From the NCBI GenBank assembly GCA_914767715.1, contig OU612071.1, forward strand, positions 18,408,948 through 18,472,947: a stretch of DNA of 64,000 bases, in the 5' to 3' direction. Made by a program: the position numbers and the translations under genes. Shown piece by piece: positions 46,700-60,075 of the stretch. Position 1 is the stretch's first letter; every line of letters starts with the position of its first letter. The DNA comes from Membranipora membranacea. Lineage: Eukaryota; Bryozoa; Gymnolaemata; Cheilostomatida; Membraniporidae. Under the pieces are notes generated by a model. That model was not told the origin of the DNA and searched no databases. It was given only the letters and a program-made list of their open reading frames with translations.

Positions 46700-47240
46700 A
46701 ACATAATTTCGTCCAATGATATGCTTCATAACAAAATTGGAACTTTGAATAACAGGGTTATCCTCTCTTGCACTTAGGCAAATGGTAGGGTGACAACTCC
46801 CATCCCAGCAGAGAGTTTTGAATATAGTAGCAGCAGGGAGGGTGGGAGAGGAACAGAGAGGGGAGCAGGGAGTTTGTCCCCAACTGAACAAAGAAGGGGA
46901 TTTTGTTCTAGAAAAGACACCAGGCAAGATCATGGCTTGAACGATTTCCAAATTGAGACAGAGGTTCCGGAGAGCTGGGAGCCACCAAGTTCAAACTTAG
47001 TGATTATTACCACGTTGGTGCAACTGATCCTGGAAAATTGAGTGATTATGCACAAGTGGCGCTCTCAGTGATCCTTTTACTTATTAAATGATGCTTGCAA
47101 ATACTCAGTTTATGTGAGTGATAAGGTGATCCAAGCAGATCATATATTATATGCGCATTTAAATAAAGGTAATGGTTCAGAGAAGAGACTGTTGATGGTG
47201 TTTATATGTGTATTCAATGAACTTATTTGTATATTATGGT
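46700..47240 (+). repeat. Relative of the hAT interior
   Basis: Shares CAGAGAGTTT, GGGAGGGTGGGA, GGAGCAGGGAGTTTGT and GGTAATGGTTCAG with 42470-42920 in the same order. The hAT termini are not found here. Confidence 0.6.
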
Positions 47241-47898
47241 GCCTGAAATAACGGCAAAATGAGAGGTAGACACAAGTCGTGAGAGAATAGTAATGGCTCG
47301 GGTGGACTTTAACTGAAGTGTGAGCATTTGTGGCTGTGAATACACATATGATGGTAGACCATTGGGGACATAAAGCAGTTCCTATCCAATCGAAGAGGCA
47401 ATGTATGTTGTTAATGACAGTAAGCTAACTGTCAAGCCATCACTGTTGCACACCAGCTATCACGAGGATTGTGCTGTGTCTTCTAATACTGCGCAACTAA
47501 AAAAACCAGAAAATATCACATACGAATCCAAAGAGAAGTGTTTGATATTATATGTCATGTTATTACGAGTTAAAATTTATAACTCACTTTTTTGCTCACC
47601 TCACTCTACTCCTAGCTTAGGGCAGCATGAGTTAAGCTCACAGTTTCTTCATTGCCGGTTAATATTATTTGCTTTTTTATGGCTAGATGGTGACTGGTGA
47701 AACTCACACCACATTATATATCAATCATGCTCGGCTGGGATAAAGTGAATACTACACAATTCATTTTGATACATACCTGACCCAACTTCCAGCATAATTA
47801 CACGAGGCCGTTGCAGAAGACTAGGATATTATCATTATCAGTTTAGTCCGGGCCACCACAGCTTGAACCTGACTTCGTTACACAGCTATAGAACCATA
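47241..47898. other. Intergenic, no recognised gene
   Basis: A 99-codon plus frame at 47401-47700 has no recognisable motif and weak context; not called. Confidence 0.35.
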
Positions 47899-48218
47899 AG
47901 GCCACGTGACTTTGATATAGCTTGTAATTTTTGTCAGTGGGTGGGGGTGGGAGATGAGTAAAAGAGATAGGGGGAACCATCAATGTAATCTCATGATCCT
48001 TTTTCGATGTGTTTTTTTTCACTTTTGTGTGGGTATCTATATATATCTATGTCTATGTATGTCTATGTCTATGTCTTTATATATAGATACCCACACAAAA
48101 CACATCGAAAAAGTATCATGAGATTACATTGATGGTTCCCCCCTATACTCATTCTTCTCTTCTCGCCCACCCCCACCCACTGACAAAAATCACAGGCTAT
48201 ATCAAAGTCACGTGGCAT
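47899..48218. mobile_element. Foldback MITE of 320 bp with long arms
   Basis: Arms of about 130 bases each, starting GGCCACGTGACTTTGATATA, pair across a short loop of TCTATG repeats (about 48036-48075). TA lies at both flanks (47897-47898 and 48219-48220). Confidence 0.85.
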
Positions 48219-48220
48219 TA

Positions 48221-49276
48221 TGTATAGAACAGCATGTGAGTCTGACCATCGAACCAAAATACCATTGTCGCACTATATTATTAAAGGGAAAACAGGCATT
48301 TTTTGGTATTCTGTGGTACGAGTAAGATAAATCAATAGCTGAAGTTGTGATGAGTAAGGGTCCGCATAGATATCTACAAACACAAGATTTCTTATGTTAA
48401 TCATTGCAATAGGCCCTATGCAGTTCATGTAAGTATTGCCTAACCACTTTCATAGAATCATTTTAGAGATGATGCAAATGTAGAGGCAACACTGATCTGA
48501 TGTCTCTTAGAGTAGCACCAAATGCTGTATGTATGACCTAATTTTTATAGAAGAGAATAATAATGTATATTCAGAGGTCAGGCTAATTTCTTTCACCCCC
48601 ATGCTTTGAAGCCAAAGAACAGCCATGAACATTCAAAACAATATTTCAAGATAGGCTTACAGCAATCAGGGAGAATGGAAGGGGGTTTGGGGTTTGGTTT
48701 CCATTCTCCCTGCACCAATAGAACATACTTGTTAACTCTGTTGAGATGTGATGATGCAGGAGGTAGCCTTGTGCTCCAGTGAAGAGTCAAGTCAATGGAC
48801 TCCAATAGGCCTATACTAAACTGTGACCATTCTTTTTCTAATAAGTGAGGTTTGCCCTCCATTACAGCCTTCTCTAGTAGCTCCGAATACTTCCATCATT
48901 TTCAAACTTGCAGGAATATAGAGTCAAACCATTCCTCTCTCTAATGCAAAAGTTCATTTGGATTCATCATGACTAATTTCAAATTTGACATCTACTTGGT
49001 GTGCACCAAACCATGCCACCTTGCTCTCCATAATTTTTAATCAAATGACCTTGAGCTTGTGCACCAAGCTAAGTTGCAATGAGCTCTATTAAAAGTCAAA
49101 GTTTGATATCTGTTATATTATCGGTGACTTATCCAAATCATGACATTTCATTGGCCACTGACAATTTAAACTTTGAGCAAATTGATATAAGGAGGAGAGG
49201 ATAATCCTGAGTTCGGTTTTATGAGGGTTCGTAGTTCGTGAGTTCGTGGTTCGGCTTTTCGTACCTACCCACAGTA
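48221..49276. other. Intergenic, no recognised gene
   Basis: An 89-codon minus frame at 48593-48862 has no recognisable motif. Confidence 0.35.
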
Positions 49277-49526
49277 CAGGGGGGTCTTTCAATTAGAAAC
49301 AGCCAAAATCGCAATCTGATCGTTCACTCACAGAGTGAGCGATACCTGCTAGGGGTCTCACTTTCAGATCGCTCAGTCACTTGATGGAACTATATACATT
49401 CTGAGTGAGCGATTTGTGAGCGATTTTGTCTAATTGAAAGACCAAGCGAGTGATAATTTTGAGCGATGTGATAGTGATAACTTGCTTTAGTAATGCATTG
49501 CTCTTTCTAATTGAAAGACCCCCCTG
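49277..49526. mobile_element. MITE of 250 bp with perfect 23-bp TIRs
   Basis: CAGGGGGGTCTTTCAATTAG at 49277 and its exact inverse ending at 49526. An extra inner copy of the terminal motif lies near 49428-49443, and GAGTGAGCGAT-like motifs are repeated inside. No clear target duplication. Confidence 0.8.
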
Positions 49527-50715
49527 GCTAGTGTTTTTGTTGTTGGAATAGTGATGTGAAGTGTAGGCTCAGGTACTGAAGTATTATCTCATATATCTGG
49601 CTGTGTGGTTACGTGCTTCTTATGTACACTAACCGCTGTCTCCCTAAAACATTCACACATAATCCAATCTACTTATAATTCATAGTGACAGTGACTGTTA
49701 GTGTTACTGTTAGTAACTATTTTCTACCTGAGTCCTAGCTTGCTTGTTTGTACCAGGAGTTACATAGACTGGATTTTGGAAGCACCTGTGCATACTTTCG
49801 AGGCAGGCATATGATTTTGGATCGCCTTTTAGGACCTGGAAATAACTTGTCAATCTGCGGTATGTTCCAAGACCTATCAAGACTCAAGAAGTAGCCTACA
49901 CTCTGTAATTTAGCTCAAAAAGTTTATCTGTTAGTGCGCAAACTGGGCTGCTCACATACTGTTGATTAGACGAGTTGTTTCATATTCTCACTTGAGAAGA
50001 GTGGAAAGCTAGGTATAATTTTTTCTGTACCGCACAGTTCACCTCATACCATGGACGTCATTGATTTCAGCTGTTATTAATCAGGCTGTCATCATAGATA
50101 TCTGCGGAAAACAAAGAATTCCAATTATATGCGCCAAGTTGAGAGTGTTATGATCGATAATGTACGCTTTGGATTAGTCATAATTTATTGAATTAGCCAT
50201 CTGGAGTTCTGAGTCTGTCATAAGTATTGAATCCGCCTTACTCCGTTTCGAATACATCATAATCAATGAATTCACCCAAGCTCAAAATCTTCTTATATCT
50301 TTGTTCACTTTCAATCCAACCTGGTTGTGTCATCATTTATTGATAGAGAGCGCTTACCTTAGACGAGTAAATATAACCTATAGTTAGTTTTGATGGTTTG
50401 GAGGTGAGTCAATATTTTTAGCTGACGTGGGAGTTAATGTTATGTTAAGTTATGAGGTAGGGTAAATGTGGGCTAGCCATAAATGACAATACGTAATGAT
50501 AACCTTTCCTCCTGAGTATTTTTCACTCCTCTTGGGAGTTTCATACCATGGGTGTCAAGGAGTGCAGCTCACCTTATGTCAGATTCTTATCTTGAACATA
50601 TGCGGCAAACAGGGCTTTTCATCTTCCGTTCTCAATATATATCTTTTCAGTGGTCCAAACTGCCGATTATTATATTCCATGTATGTCATTTATTGCTATT
50701 GTCATTTTGTAATAT
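49527..50715 (+). repeat. Long inverted repeat, left arm
   Basis: Starts GCTAGTGTTTTTGTTGTTGG and pairs with the right arm ending near 60025. Several blocks match over more than 1.1 kb with moderate divergence. The inner end lacks about 120 bases present in the right arm. No gene inside. Confidence 0.8.
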
Positions 50716-51601
50716 TACCTGCTCAATATGATCAAGATATTTTAAAGTGAAAATCCCTGTTCGCTTTTTCATTCTAAAAAGCCGTAACGGCAGGAGAATA
50801 CCCAAGTTTTTATGACCAACAATTGTTGGAGATATTTGTTAATGTTTTCACTAAGGCTGTGGGCGCTTCATCAGTCATACAGTGTATGGGACTAAGCATG
50901 TATGTCAAGCTCTTGCAGCAAAGGTTACAGGATTTCTAGACATATCGAACAAATTATCAGCTCAGGTTCACAGAACTTTTCTTGTCACGAAAACAAACTT
51001 GTGAGAGGGTGCAGCATAGCTGCGTGGACTGATATACTAATCAAACAAATTTAAATAAGCAATGCATTGTGATATGTCAATATCAAGGCTGCGATTACCT
51101 TTACGCTTTCGCATTTTGTTTTGGGGACAACCCACATATTGTACTATGTGCAGGCCATATATTCATGAAAGAGTCTGTCGCCTTGCTGCTTTTCAGTTAT
51201 TTAAATTAAGTCTTCGATAACTTTGAGGCTGCAAAACAGTTGAAATACTTTTATTGCATGGCCTCTTGATATGCAAATGGTCAGATATCAACATACGTCT
51301 CTCATAACAGCTGATCAAGATTACTATTGTGTCTAAGGATTTGCCCCCTTTCAAAATAAGTGAAGACAACTGACCAACTTGTTGGTTGTCTGTTATTCAG
51401 TGCAGGGAGTCCCAATATGTTCAGTGTTAACACACTATTTTGTTTCAACGAATCGTTGAAATCTTCCAGTTGTTCTTTTTGCATTGATGCGACTGAAATA
51501 TTTTTCCATTTCTTGTGTTTGGATTTGGAATTTTCAGTCTATTTTACTGAGAACAATAAGTACAAGAATGTATTAAAACGTAAAAAGTTGAAAATGCTGT
51601 A
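50716..51601. other. Spacer between left arm and pogo element
   Basis: No recognisable gene or repeat. Confidence 0.4.
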
Positions 51602-51785
51602 GGAGAGGCGGGGGCACTCTGGGACAAATTTCACATATTTGGCCACAGACCGTTTATTTTTGGGATGGTCATCTTCAAACTATACACATATATAGTTTGA
51701 TGTGTTGTTAACTACATGATAATAACCATTTGGCAGTTTACCAGTCTAGAAAAAAGTTGTGAGAAAAACAGAGAGCATTGTACAC

Positions 51786-51844
51786 TGTCCCAGAGTGCCC
51801 CTATGTCGGGGCACATTGGGACAGGGCTCGGGGCACTCTGGGAC
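51786..51844. repeat. Left subterminal repeats of the pogo element
   Basis: Three copies of GTCCCAGAGTGCCCC-type motifs, two direct and one inverted, within 60 bases. Likely transposase binding sites, by analogy with other transposons. Confidence 0.7.
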
Positions 51845-51970
51845 TATATGTTCCTATTGAAAATAATGTATCACAATATACAGAGAGGTCTTTACTAACT
51901 TTTGTTGTTCAACTATTTATTTGAGATATAAAACTAATCAAAATTATATTCAACTGTTTTCCAGTATAAA

Positions 51971-54147
51971 TCAAAAGTAATAAGATAGGTCAACTGGGAA
52001 AACGATCCTCTGGGACAGCCTGCTAGTTCCACCAGTGTTCGTTGGTGGTGGTAGACGAAGGACAATATCGGTGTCATCAATATCCGTGATATCTTCCGGC
52101 TCAGATTTGATGAAGGAAGGGTTTATACCATGAATAGTCTTGAAAAACGATACAGTCGATAAGACTCCACAGCCATCTGTTTTCACTACCATGCCCACGA
52201 AATGCCTCACATTGGTCTTCTTCCCAGTAAACTTGACCAGGACGTACTCTCCCACCTCCGTGGTAGGCCTAGGTGATCTAGGTGGCTCTTCAGTATCTAA
52301 CTCGTCTCCAGAACTGTCTTCTTTCTCTAGTCTCTTGGCCAGCGCTTCATCCTCTTTTCCGTCATCATCATCGCTCGATTCCGGAGTCAGTATTTTGGCC
52401 CTTTTCTTTGGTGGCTTCTTCTTTGCCTCCAGTTCTTTCAACATCTGCTGCTTAACAGGCGTATCAGTGAGGACCATGGACTTCACTTTCCTTCGATTTG
52501 AGGTTGCATTCTTGCGGGGTCCAGCTTTTGGATATGGACGAAGGTCTTGGGGAGTAAAATCGTTGGGCGATCTTTCACTGGTCGATGGTGTAGGTTCAGT
52601 AACTGTGGCAGCGGGCAGCGGATTTTGAGATTGACCAGAAAGACCTGCAGGAGGTAATGCTGGGACTTGGACCGGAGCTGGACGGTCTGTAACAGCCGAA
52701 GCCAAATATTCATCATCACTAAAGATGTCCGAGTTGCATGGGTGGATCCCAGAGACGCGGAAGCCCGACAGAATATTGGCTGGTGTAAAGGCTTTGTGGA
52801 AACTCTCGCCAAGCAGCGCTCCTATATCATGAATTGATATAGTTCTAGCCGGATTGTTGAGCATCCATCTGTTGCAGGTGTCATTATAGTACTTTTTCAG
52901 CGGGCCATACACAGTCCGATCTAACGGCTGCAGTTTATGACTGCAGCGGGGCGGGAATGTAAGTAATATTACCCCTTTCTCCTTAGCAGCATCAATTGCT
53001 GCGATTGAAATGTGGCTGGTGTGATTGTCCAGCAAGAGAAGCACTGGCTTCTCTTTGGAGCATTATTGCAATATTTAGCAAAGTGTTCTATCCACAAAAG
53101 AAAAATCTCCTGATTCATCCAGCCGGATGGGTGAGCAGCCCCGCTACTTCCAGGTGGGGTGCCATTCAGCATGGACTCTTTAAAGTTCACTCTAGGCATG
53201 ATCAAAAACGGAGGGATATAACCTCCTTGGGCGCTAATGCATCCTACCAGTGTCACGAGTGTGCCTCTTTCAGCGGATGTGGATACTCCAACCTGCTTCG
53301 CATTCTTCAGAGCGATGACCTTTGGCGGCTTGTGTACAGTGGTGAGCGCTGTCTCATCAATGTTCCAAATGTCACTAGCCTCAAACTTGTGTTTGATAAG
53401 CACAGCCTCTAGGTTGGCAAAGAAGGCAGCGACGTTAGTTCTATTGAAGCTCGTCGCTCGACTCAGACTGGTTGCTTCTGGAGTACGTACTGATAAGTTG
53501 GGGTGTCTCTTCATGAAGTGGTAGATCCAGTCTTCTCCTGCAATCAATCACAATGGATGGTTAGCTCGACTTCAAGTAACCCTTAAATATTATAGAATTC
53601 TATTAAGCGATAGGTCTACTAGTATTATAACGATCATATTAGCTATATAATGAATACTAGTATTATAATGATCATATCAGATATAGGCTTATATGCTGTA
53701 ATAACGATTATTTAAGCAGTGGGTATGAGCAGACTGAAAGCAAATACCTGCAGTGCTGTTGGTGTCCCATGTCGGGGGATACTTCCTGCCGATTGTCTTC
53801 GCATATTCATAGGATAATTCCCGTACCATCTTCTTAGTTAGCCCTGCATGGTGCTTGGCTGCCTCGATAAGGTATTCTTTCAGTAGCGATTCTTGCTCAC
53901 CAGTGAACACTTGCCTATTGTTCCAATTTGGTTGGTATGAAATATTAGTCGCAGCTTCACCGTTACCAACAGTCTTTGCCGCGTTCCGGTACTTTGTCAC
54001 GGCTCTCGCTAGCCTCGACTTGGGAATTGCATAGGTATCAGCCGCCGCTCTCAAGGATAGTGTTCCATCTACGACTTCCTTAATAGCCGTTGCAAATACA
54101 GTATCATCAGTATGACTCTTGGTTGAGGGAATTCTGTTTCTAACCAT
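51971..54147 (-). pseudogene. pogo/Tigger-like transposase, one frameshift
   Basis: Exon 1 is 54147-53748 and exon 2 starts at 53537, with donor GTATTT and acceptor TTGCAG in matching phase. The N-terminus has a psq-type helix-turn-helix (LSLRAAADTYAIPKSRL), then a CENP-B-type domain (FTGEQESLLKEYLIEAAKHH to [15 protein letters not shown]). The DDE catalytic core follows, with the first Asp in IWNIDETAL, the second in [12 protein letters not shown], and the conserved FPPRCSHKLQPLDRTVYGPL. A long acidic tail ends in the VGEYVLVKF / RHFVGMVV region usual for this subgroup. One C is missing on the plus strand near 53051-53056, shifting the frame between NNAPK and the second catalytic Asp. This probably inactivates it; otherwise it is well preserved. 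Confidence 0.93.
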
Positions 54148-54202
54148 CGTGCTATGTCTACAAAATACATTCAAAATACATTATAATCAATTTGGAGGAA
54201 AT

Positions 54203-54265
54203 CGGGGCACAGTGGGACATGTCCCATTGTGCCCCGTAGGGTTTTGTCCCATTGTGCCCCGTAGG
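54203..54265. repeat. Right subterminal repeats of the pogo element
   Basis: CGGGGCACAGTGGGACATGT followed by two inverted copies of the motif ending in GTGCCCCGTAGG. Mirrors the left subterminal repeats. Confidence 0.7.
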
Positions 54266-54737
54266 TTAACAATTCAAACAAACTCTTATTTTCATTAAAA
54301 GGAATGTAAATCAATATAATGCTGTACTCAATCAATCAAACACACATTATCACTGTCCACAATACTTAGAGCCTATCTGTAGATGGTACCCAGTCAACAC
54401 AATTATGTATATTGTATGTGACAAAATATTTACTTTTTGAACTAAAAATTTTATTTTACTCACCAAATTTTATCCTGTGTCAGCATGAGGTTGAATATAA
54501 TATGGCGGCCTCAATATGTCATTTCCTGTTAGAAAACTGAAAATCAAACCCAGCAGGAGCATACAACTCTCAGAAATGAACCCGTCCCACTGTGCCCCAT
54601 GTCCCAAGGTACCCCCGCCTCCCCTACGGCTGTCTTATTTGTAAAGTATTTAAAAAGTGTTTCAACTTATTTTCTAATTGTCAAAAAAACAAAATGATCT
54701 TTCAGACATAAAACAGATCTTTCATAGAACACTTTAT

Positions 54738-54770
54738 AGGTATGAGGTAGCTTAGTTGGTTAGAGCCTAA
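54738..54770 (+). mobile_element. Possible SINE head remnant
   Basis: GAGGTAGCTTAGTTGGTTAG resembles the A box of the SINE at 24457. No B box follows. Confidence 0.35.
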
Positions 54771-54966
54771 CATAACAAAACAAGTGTGAGAAGCGCTATA
54801 TTTCATCATAATCTTAGGTTTAGATGATATACGATGAGCCTGAAGTGACTTTTTTTACGTCATGTCATAATGTGTGTGATTGTTTAAAATTTTATGATAC
54901 AATGTGAAATTTCATGCAACAATATGAGACAGATCAAATTAGTAATTTCCTCTAGAGTGATGTGAT

Positions 54967-55440
54967 TTGACGCACAACCTAATTTTCAGCAATACAGCTA
55001 ATGTATCAAGATCAGCACAGACCATCAAAGGTATACATTTGGCGTTATTTCTCCATGACGCCAACCATGCTGTCAAAAGGATCATAACTATGGCCACACA
55101 ATTTTTATTTGTAAATTCTCACAACGAAGCCGCTTCAATTAAGCATAATACATACAGGAAATGCCAACAGACTTTGGCACTGCGTGACAGGTTTTCTTGA
55201 ATTGCTCAAAATCAACTTCAAAATCGAGGCAAACTGTTACTGTATGTACTATGCTTCATGAAAGCGGCTTCGTATGTGAGAACTTCCAAAAACGGGTTGT
55301 GTGGCCACAACAATGGTCCTTCCAACAGCATGTTTGATGTCATGTAATGTTTACGGAAAACAATCTGCCTTTGATGGTCTGTGGAGATCATGATACGTTA
55401 GCTATACTTTTCAAAGTTTGTTTGTGTGCCACATTTAGAG
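54967..55440. mobile_element. Diverged foldback element of about 470 bp
   Basis: Matching inverted blocks: CAGACCATCAAAGG/CCTTTGATGGTCTG, GGCCACACAA/TTGTGTGGCC and GAAGCCGCTT/AAGCGGCTTC, in mirror order around about 55210. Old, no coding content. Confidence 0.7.
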
Positions 55441-58400
55441 GTCACTTCAGAGGAAACTAGCTAAAGTTTTGACTCAAACATCTAACTGTCTTGAATGGTT
55501 GCTTGAAATTTCAAACTATATCATCAAATTTAAAATCTCACTCATATTATGTCGTGATATTATCGTACTTTTTTTTAAATCTAAATTTGCTCAGTCATCA
55601 TCTTTGCTAAAAACAGTCTTTTTGGCCTCATTTTCTTTAATAGAATGATTCGGCGTTTGATGAGTTTTTTGCCATCAGTAGCTCGGCAGCTTACCAACGT
55701 GTGCCAAAACTTCATCATGTAAAGGGCCTAACTTGAATTTTTATATGTTTGAAGAGCTTTGCCTGGCGGGATAAAGGGGCCGAGGCCTGATGTGCATGGA
55801 ATGTACATGCGGTGAGGGTATGTAAGGGGTGCTAGAGCAGCCCCCCGCTGAGGGGTATGGAGTTATCAATGCCAAATTGAGGCATCTGACATATGCTTGT
55901 GACCAAATAAGCAGTTAAAATTTGATGATGATGTGATGATGATGATAAAGGTAATCAAAATACCAAAAATCTGCGAAATTTATTTTAATTAAATAAGATA
56001 AAAGACATGCATTGAACAGCGATTAATAATTGGTGACAGTGCTGTGTATCTATAGGTTTTGAAGTGGTTGGGCCTGGCGGGGTGGGTGCGGGAGATATGT
56101 TGTAGTAGGGGTATGGGAAAATTTTCAAAACACAGATGCAGTTCTAAGGCACTCCGGCCCTTTTTGAGAGGAAAAGTGACCTTAAAAGTAATCTTAATGC
56201 AACATCATATCTTATCCCACAGTCATTGATACTTTAAATTGAAATATATTGATGAAAATTTCATGGAGCTTGGAAAGAGAATTGACAGTTAAAAACATCC
56301 AAAATGTCAAATTTTAATGTTGGTTGAAAAGAACACAAAGGAGTCGTAGGAGGTAGGAACCAGTCTTTCACTAATTATCTGCTTGCAGAGAAGAAGAAGG
56401 AGGTTACCAGTCAACCAAGATGTGACAGTTCTATATTCCCCTTGAATAGATTTAATATTAGTTTAGTAATAATCGGTTTTGGGGTGTGGGGGAATTTTTT
56501 TTATGAAATTCTAATTTTATTGACCACCATGGTGCCATAAATTTGCTATTATTGAATTTTCACAAGGCCGAACACCATCTGTAATCAATTTAGAACAAGT
56601 AACGTTAAGAGGCTGCATGTTTAATTTTGGCCAAAAGGTTTTGAGACAGCCATGGTGCGGAAGAATAGCTCACATGTTTTAGTCATAGATGTATTGATGA
56701 ACAAGCAGAAATTTGACATTGGAGTAGACGGAGAGCTTAGAATAGAGATATTATATCCAACTCATATACATTGGTGATAACTGATGACGCATATGTCAGT
56801 GTCGCGCAAAAAAAGGAAATGAGCCATCAATATTTTAAAATGGGCCATTTGGACCTGTGAGCTTTAGGTATGGCACTAGGGCCTGGGAGGAGAAGGTCAG
56901 TATTTGCTAACCCCCGTATCTCTACCTAAAGGCGCCTTTTATTATCTGTCTTTGGGCTGGGACAAAACCTTGCGATGTTAACCAACATAAACCCTAATAT
57001 AACTTTTAAGGAAAAAAAAATTAACCTAATACAAATTTCACTATATTGAGGGAAGCCCACTTTTATGTTGATAACAAAAATATGATAGACTGTTATTTTT
57101 ACCCGCATTCACCTTCCCGAATTAATTCTTGGGCTATGCCAAAGACACAGATTGTGACGTAAAGGATATGTGCTTCTTACTCTGAGCAGAGGCCAAGATT
57201 ACAGATTACATACCACATCATTTTTATATAACCCTAGGAATTGTACCCATCCAAATGTTGTTACATTCTGCAGTTCTCTAAAAAAAATCCTATTAAAACA
57301 TTTCTTACTGAGTTGGAGCTGGAATCTAAAACCCTTTACAACACTCAAAATGATGATTTGAAAGTCAAATAAGTGGTAAGCAGCAGCTGGGTTGCAACTG
57401 TGCAATTCATAAAGGAAGTTGGATGTTTTCTAAGGATTGCGTTCCCGCAGGCCTGGTGACATCTCTGTGGAAATACCGGTGCTATGTTCCTTTGATGGTG
57501 TGCAGTGCATTTGACTTGTAAACTTTACAGTTGGTCGCAGTGTACACTCTAACCACAGCCTATACGAAAACCCCTTAGCTTATTATATTCTATTATATTC
57601 TATTGCATTCAACCTACATGTAATTTTTATTTTTATGCTTTTCTTTATTTCAAAATTGTAATTTATCAATGAAGTAATTGTTAGGAATAATACTTTTTAA
57701 AAAAACTGGAAAACAACAAAATAGTGTGCGAGACTGTATGAGGACCATGCTAAATTATGAGATTGTCCAAAATCTTATATCAACATAATTCTGCCATTAT
57801 TTGCAAACTCCTCAAAAATGAAATCTACCCAGGAAAAATTAATCCAAGAAAATAAAAGAACACCCTTAATTGAAAGAAGGATTAACAATAAACAGAAAAA
57901 TTAAGATTTCAGAGGCTTTCTCAAATTGACTGGAGAATAGAGCAGGTGTTGTGTTGATCTATACGGGCCTATACGGACTCCATTGGAACTGTTTGTTAAT
58001 CATGTTGAGAAGAAATGATATAGTTGCCATTAAATAGTATCCAAAAGAAAACCTGTAAGCTCTCACATAGCTGATGTCTTAGAGCGAGTCGATGAATCGT
58101 GCATTGGTAAAACTAGTCTGCAAGAGCAAGACCAGTATTTTTTGTCACTGGTATGTCTCATGCCCTGTAGGAACGATGTCCACCTCTCAGCCTAGGTGAG
58201 AACATTAATTATACAAGGTGGTTCTATTTCAACTTTTGACAAAATAAACATGATTTTACTGGATTTTTTTCAGTCTGCAGGTTACTCTGGCTATCATTTA
58301 TAAATCACCATTTGAAACCCAGGCTCGAGGACACCTTCATGTTTAGTGGTTACATGACTATCCACAGCTTTATTTTTATTCAAATGATCACTTAAGTCAC

Positions 58401-58649
58401 CCTATTAATGTTTATTCAGCAGGCGTAAGGGTGTGGTCACTTTAGCATAGAACCGATAAACAGAAAATTTTGCTTCAAAAACCATGAACGTTGAATAAAA
58501 TAGCATGTAACAACCATCAACAACCTAATATGTGGTACACCTGGCATTTGCTACACCAATGCTTTTGAGCAGTTCACTAAACAAAATGACAACTTACAGT
58601 AATCAATGACAACACTATCACATAACAATCAGCGAGGATCACCAGAATG
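55441..58649. other. Intergenic, 3.2 kb without recognised gene
   Basis: Only short frames without motifs; G-rich stretches near 55770-55860 and 56080-56150. Confidence 0.4.
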
Positions 58650-60025
58650 AAAATTGGCCATCACAATAATTATGATAGCAGTAATGCAGTACCACGAGGA
58701 GTCAACAATCGGCAACTTTGTAGCACTGAACAGAAATTTTGCCATTTCCGTAATGATGATAGCAGTAATAACGACAAGGCAGCGATCAGTCCCCATCTTT
58801 ATTACTACCAATAAAATTTGATACTCACAATGTTCAATTCCATTACCAACTTCTACACTAAAACGCCGGCAACAGCTTATCTTTATATTACCACTTGCCC
58901 CAAACATATAACAAGAACGAAGATAAGAACCCTGTTTACCACAGATGTTCAAGATGAGAACCAGTCAAAAGGAGAGCTGCACTCCTTGACACACATGGTA
59001 TGAAACTCCCCCAGAGGAGTATAAAAATACTCATGAGGAAAATTTTTCATTACGCATCGTCGTTTATGGCTAGCTGACATTTACCCTACCTCATAAGTAA
59101 ACCTTAACTCACGTCGGCTAGAAGTATGGAGGCGCCTTTAAACCATCAAAACTAACTGCTCTCTATCAATAAATGATGGAACAATCAGGTGGGTTGAAAG
59201 TGATCATAGAGAGAAAGAAGATCATGAGCTTGGGTGAATTCATTATCATGATGTACTCCAAGCTCAGTATGGCGGACTCAATATTTATGACAAATTCAAA
59301 ACTTCAGATGGCAAATTCAATATTATGACATGTTCAAAACTGTTGTCATTCATAACACTCTCAATTTGACACATGTAATTGGGATTCTTTGTTTCCGCAG
59401 ATATCTATGATAACAGCCTGATTATTGACAGCTGAAATCAATGATGTCCATGGTATGAGATGAACTGTGTGGTACAGAAAAAATAAGATCTACATCTTTT
59501 AATAACTTAATTCAGTTTCTAGCTTTCCAATTCTCAAGCGAGAATATGAAACAACTCGTCTAATCAATAGTATGTGAGCAGCTCGGTTTGCGCACTAACA
59601 GACAAACATTTTGTTCCGAGTTACAGTGTGTAAGCTACTTCTTGAGTTTTGATAGGTCTTTGAACGTACCGCAGATTGACAAGTTATCTCTAGGCCCTAG
59701 AAGGCGATCCAAAATCATATACCTGCCTCAAAAGTATGCACGAGGTCCTTCCAAATTCCAGTCTATGTAACTCCCTCTACAAACAAGCTAGCTAGGACTC
59801 AGGTAGAAAATAGGCCTACAGAGGTTATACTTACTAACACTAACAGTCACTGTCACTATGAATTATAAGTTGATCCTGGATTATGTGTGAATGTTTAGGG
59901 GAGACAGTGGTTAGAGCAAGGAGTCTTTTACTGAAGCACATAATCACACAGCCAGATATATGAGATAATACTTCAGTACCTGAGCCTACACTTCACATCA
60001 ATATTCCAACAACAAAAACACTAGC
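58650..60025 (-). repeat. Long inverted repeat, right arm
   Basis: Reverse-complement partner of 49527-50715, ending CAACAACAAAAACACTAGC near 60025. The inner end holds an imperfect duplication of about 85 bases (GCTATCAT motifs, 58660-58800). Confidence 0.8.
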
Positions 60026-60075
60026 CTGTATAAAGATTCATATACAGAACTTGGTCAGCAATAATAATAACCTAC

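Larger units (their letters stand above)
51602..54624. mobile_element. pogo/Tigger-like DNA transposon, complete ends
   Basis: 3.0 kb flanked by TA (51600-51601 and 54625-54626). Terminal repeats of about 25 bp start GGAGAGGCGGGGGCAC on the left and GGGGAGGCGGGGGTAC on the right (inverted), with four mismatches. Inside each end the motif GGGGCAC-x-x-TGGGAC is repeated in both directions (51786-51844, 54203-54265). The transposase gene is on the minus strand. Confidence 0.95.

Noticed and set aside
47401-47700. 99-codon plus frame
   Set aside because: No motif, no promoter or splice context, AT-rich sequence where such frames arise by chance.
52140-52628. 162-codon plus frame, Ser-rich
   Set aside because: Antisense shadow of the acidic tail of the pogo transposase.
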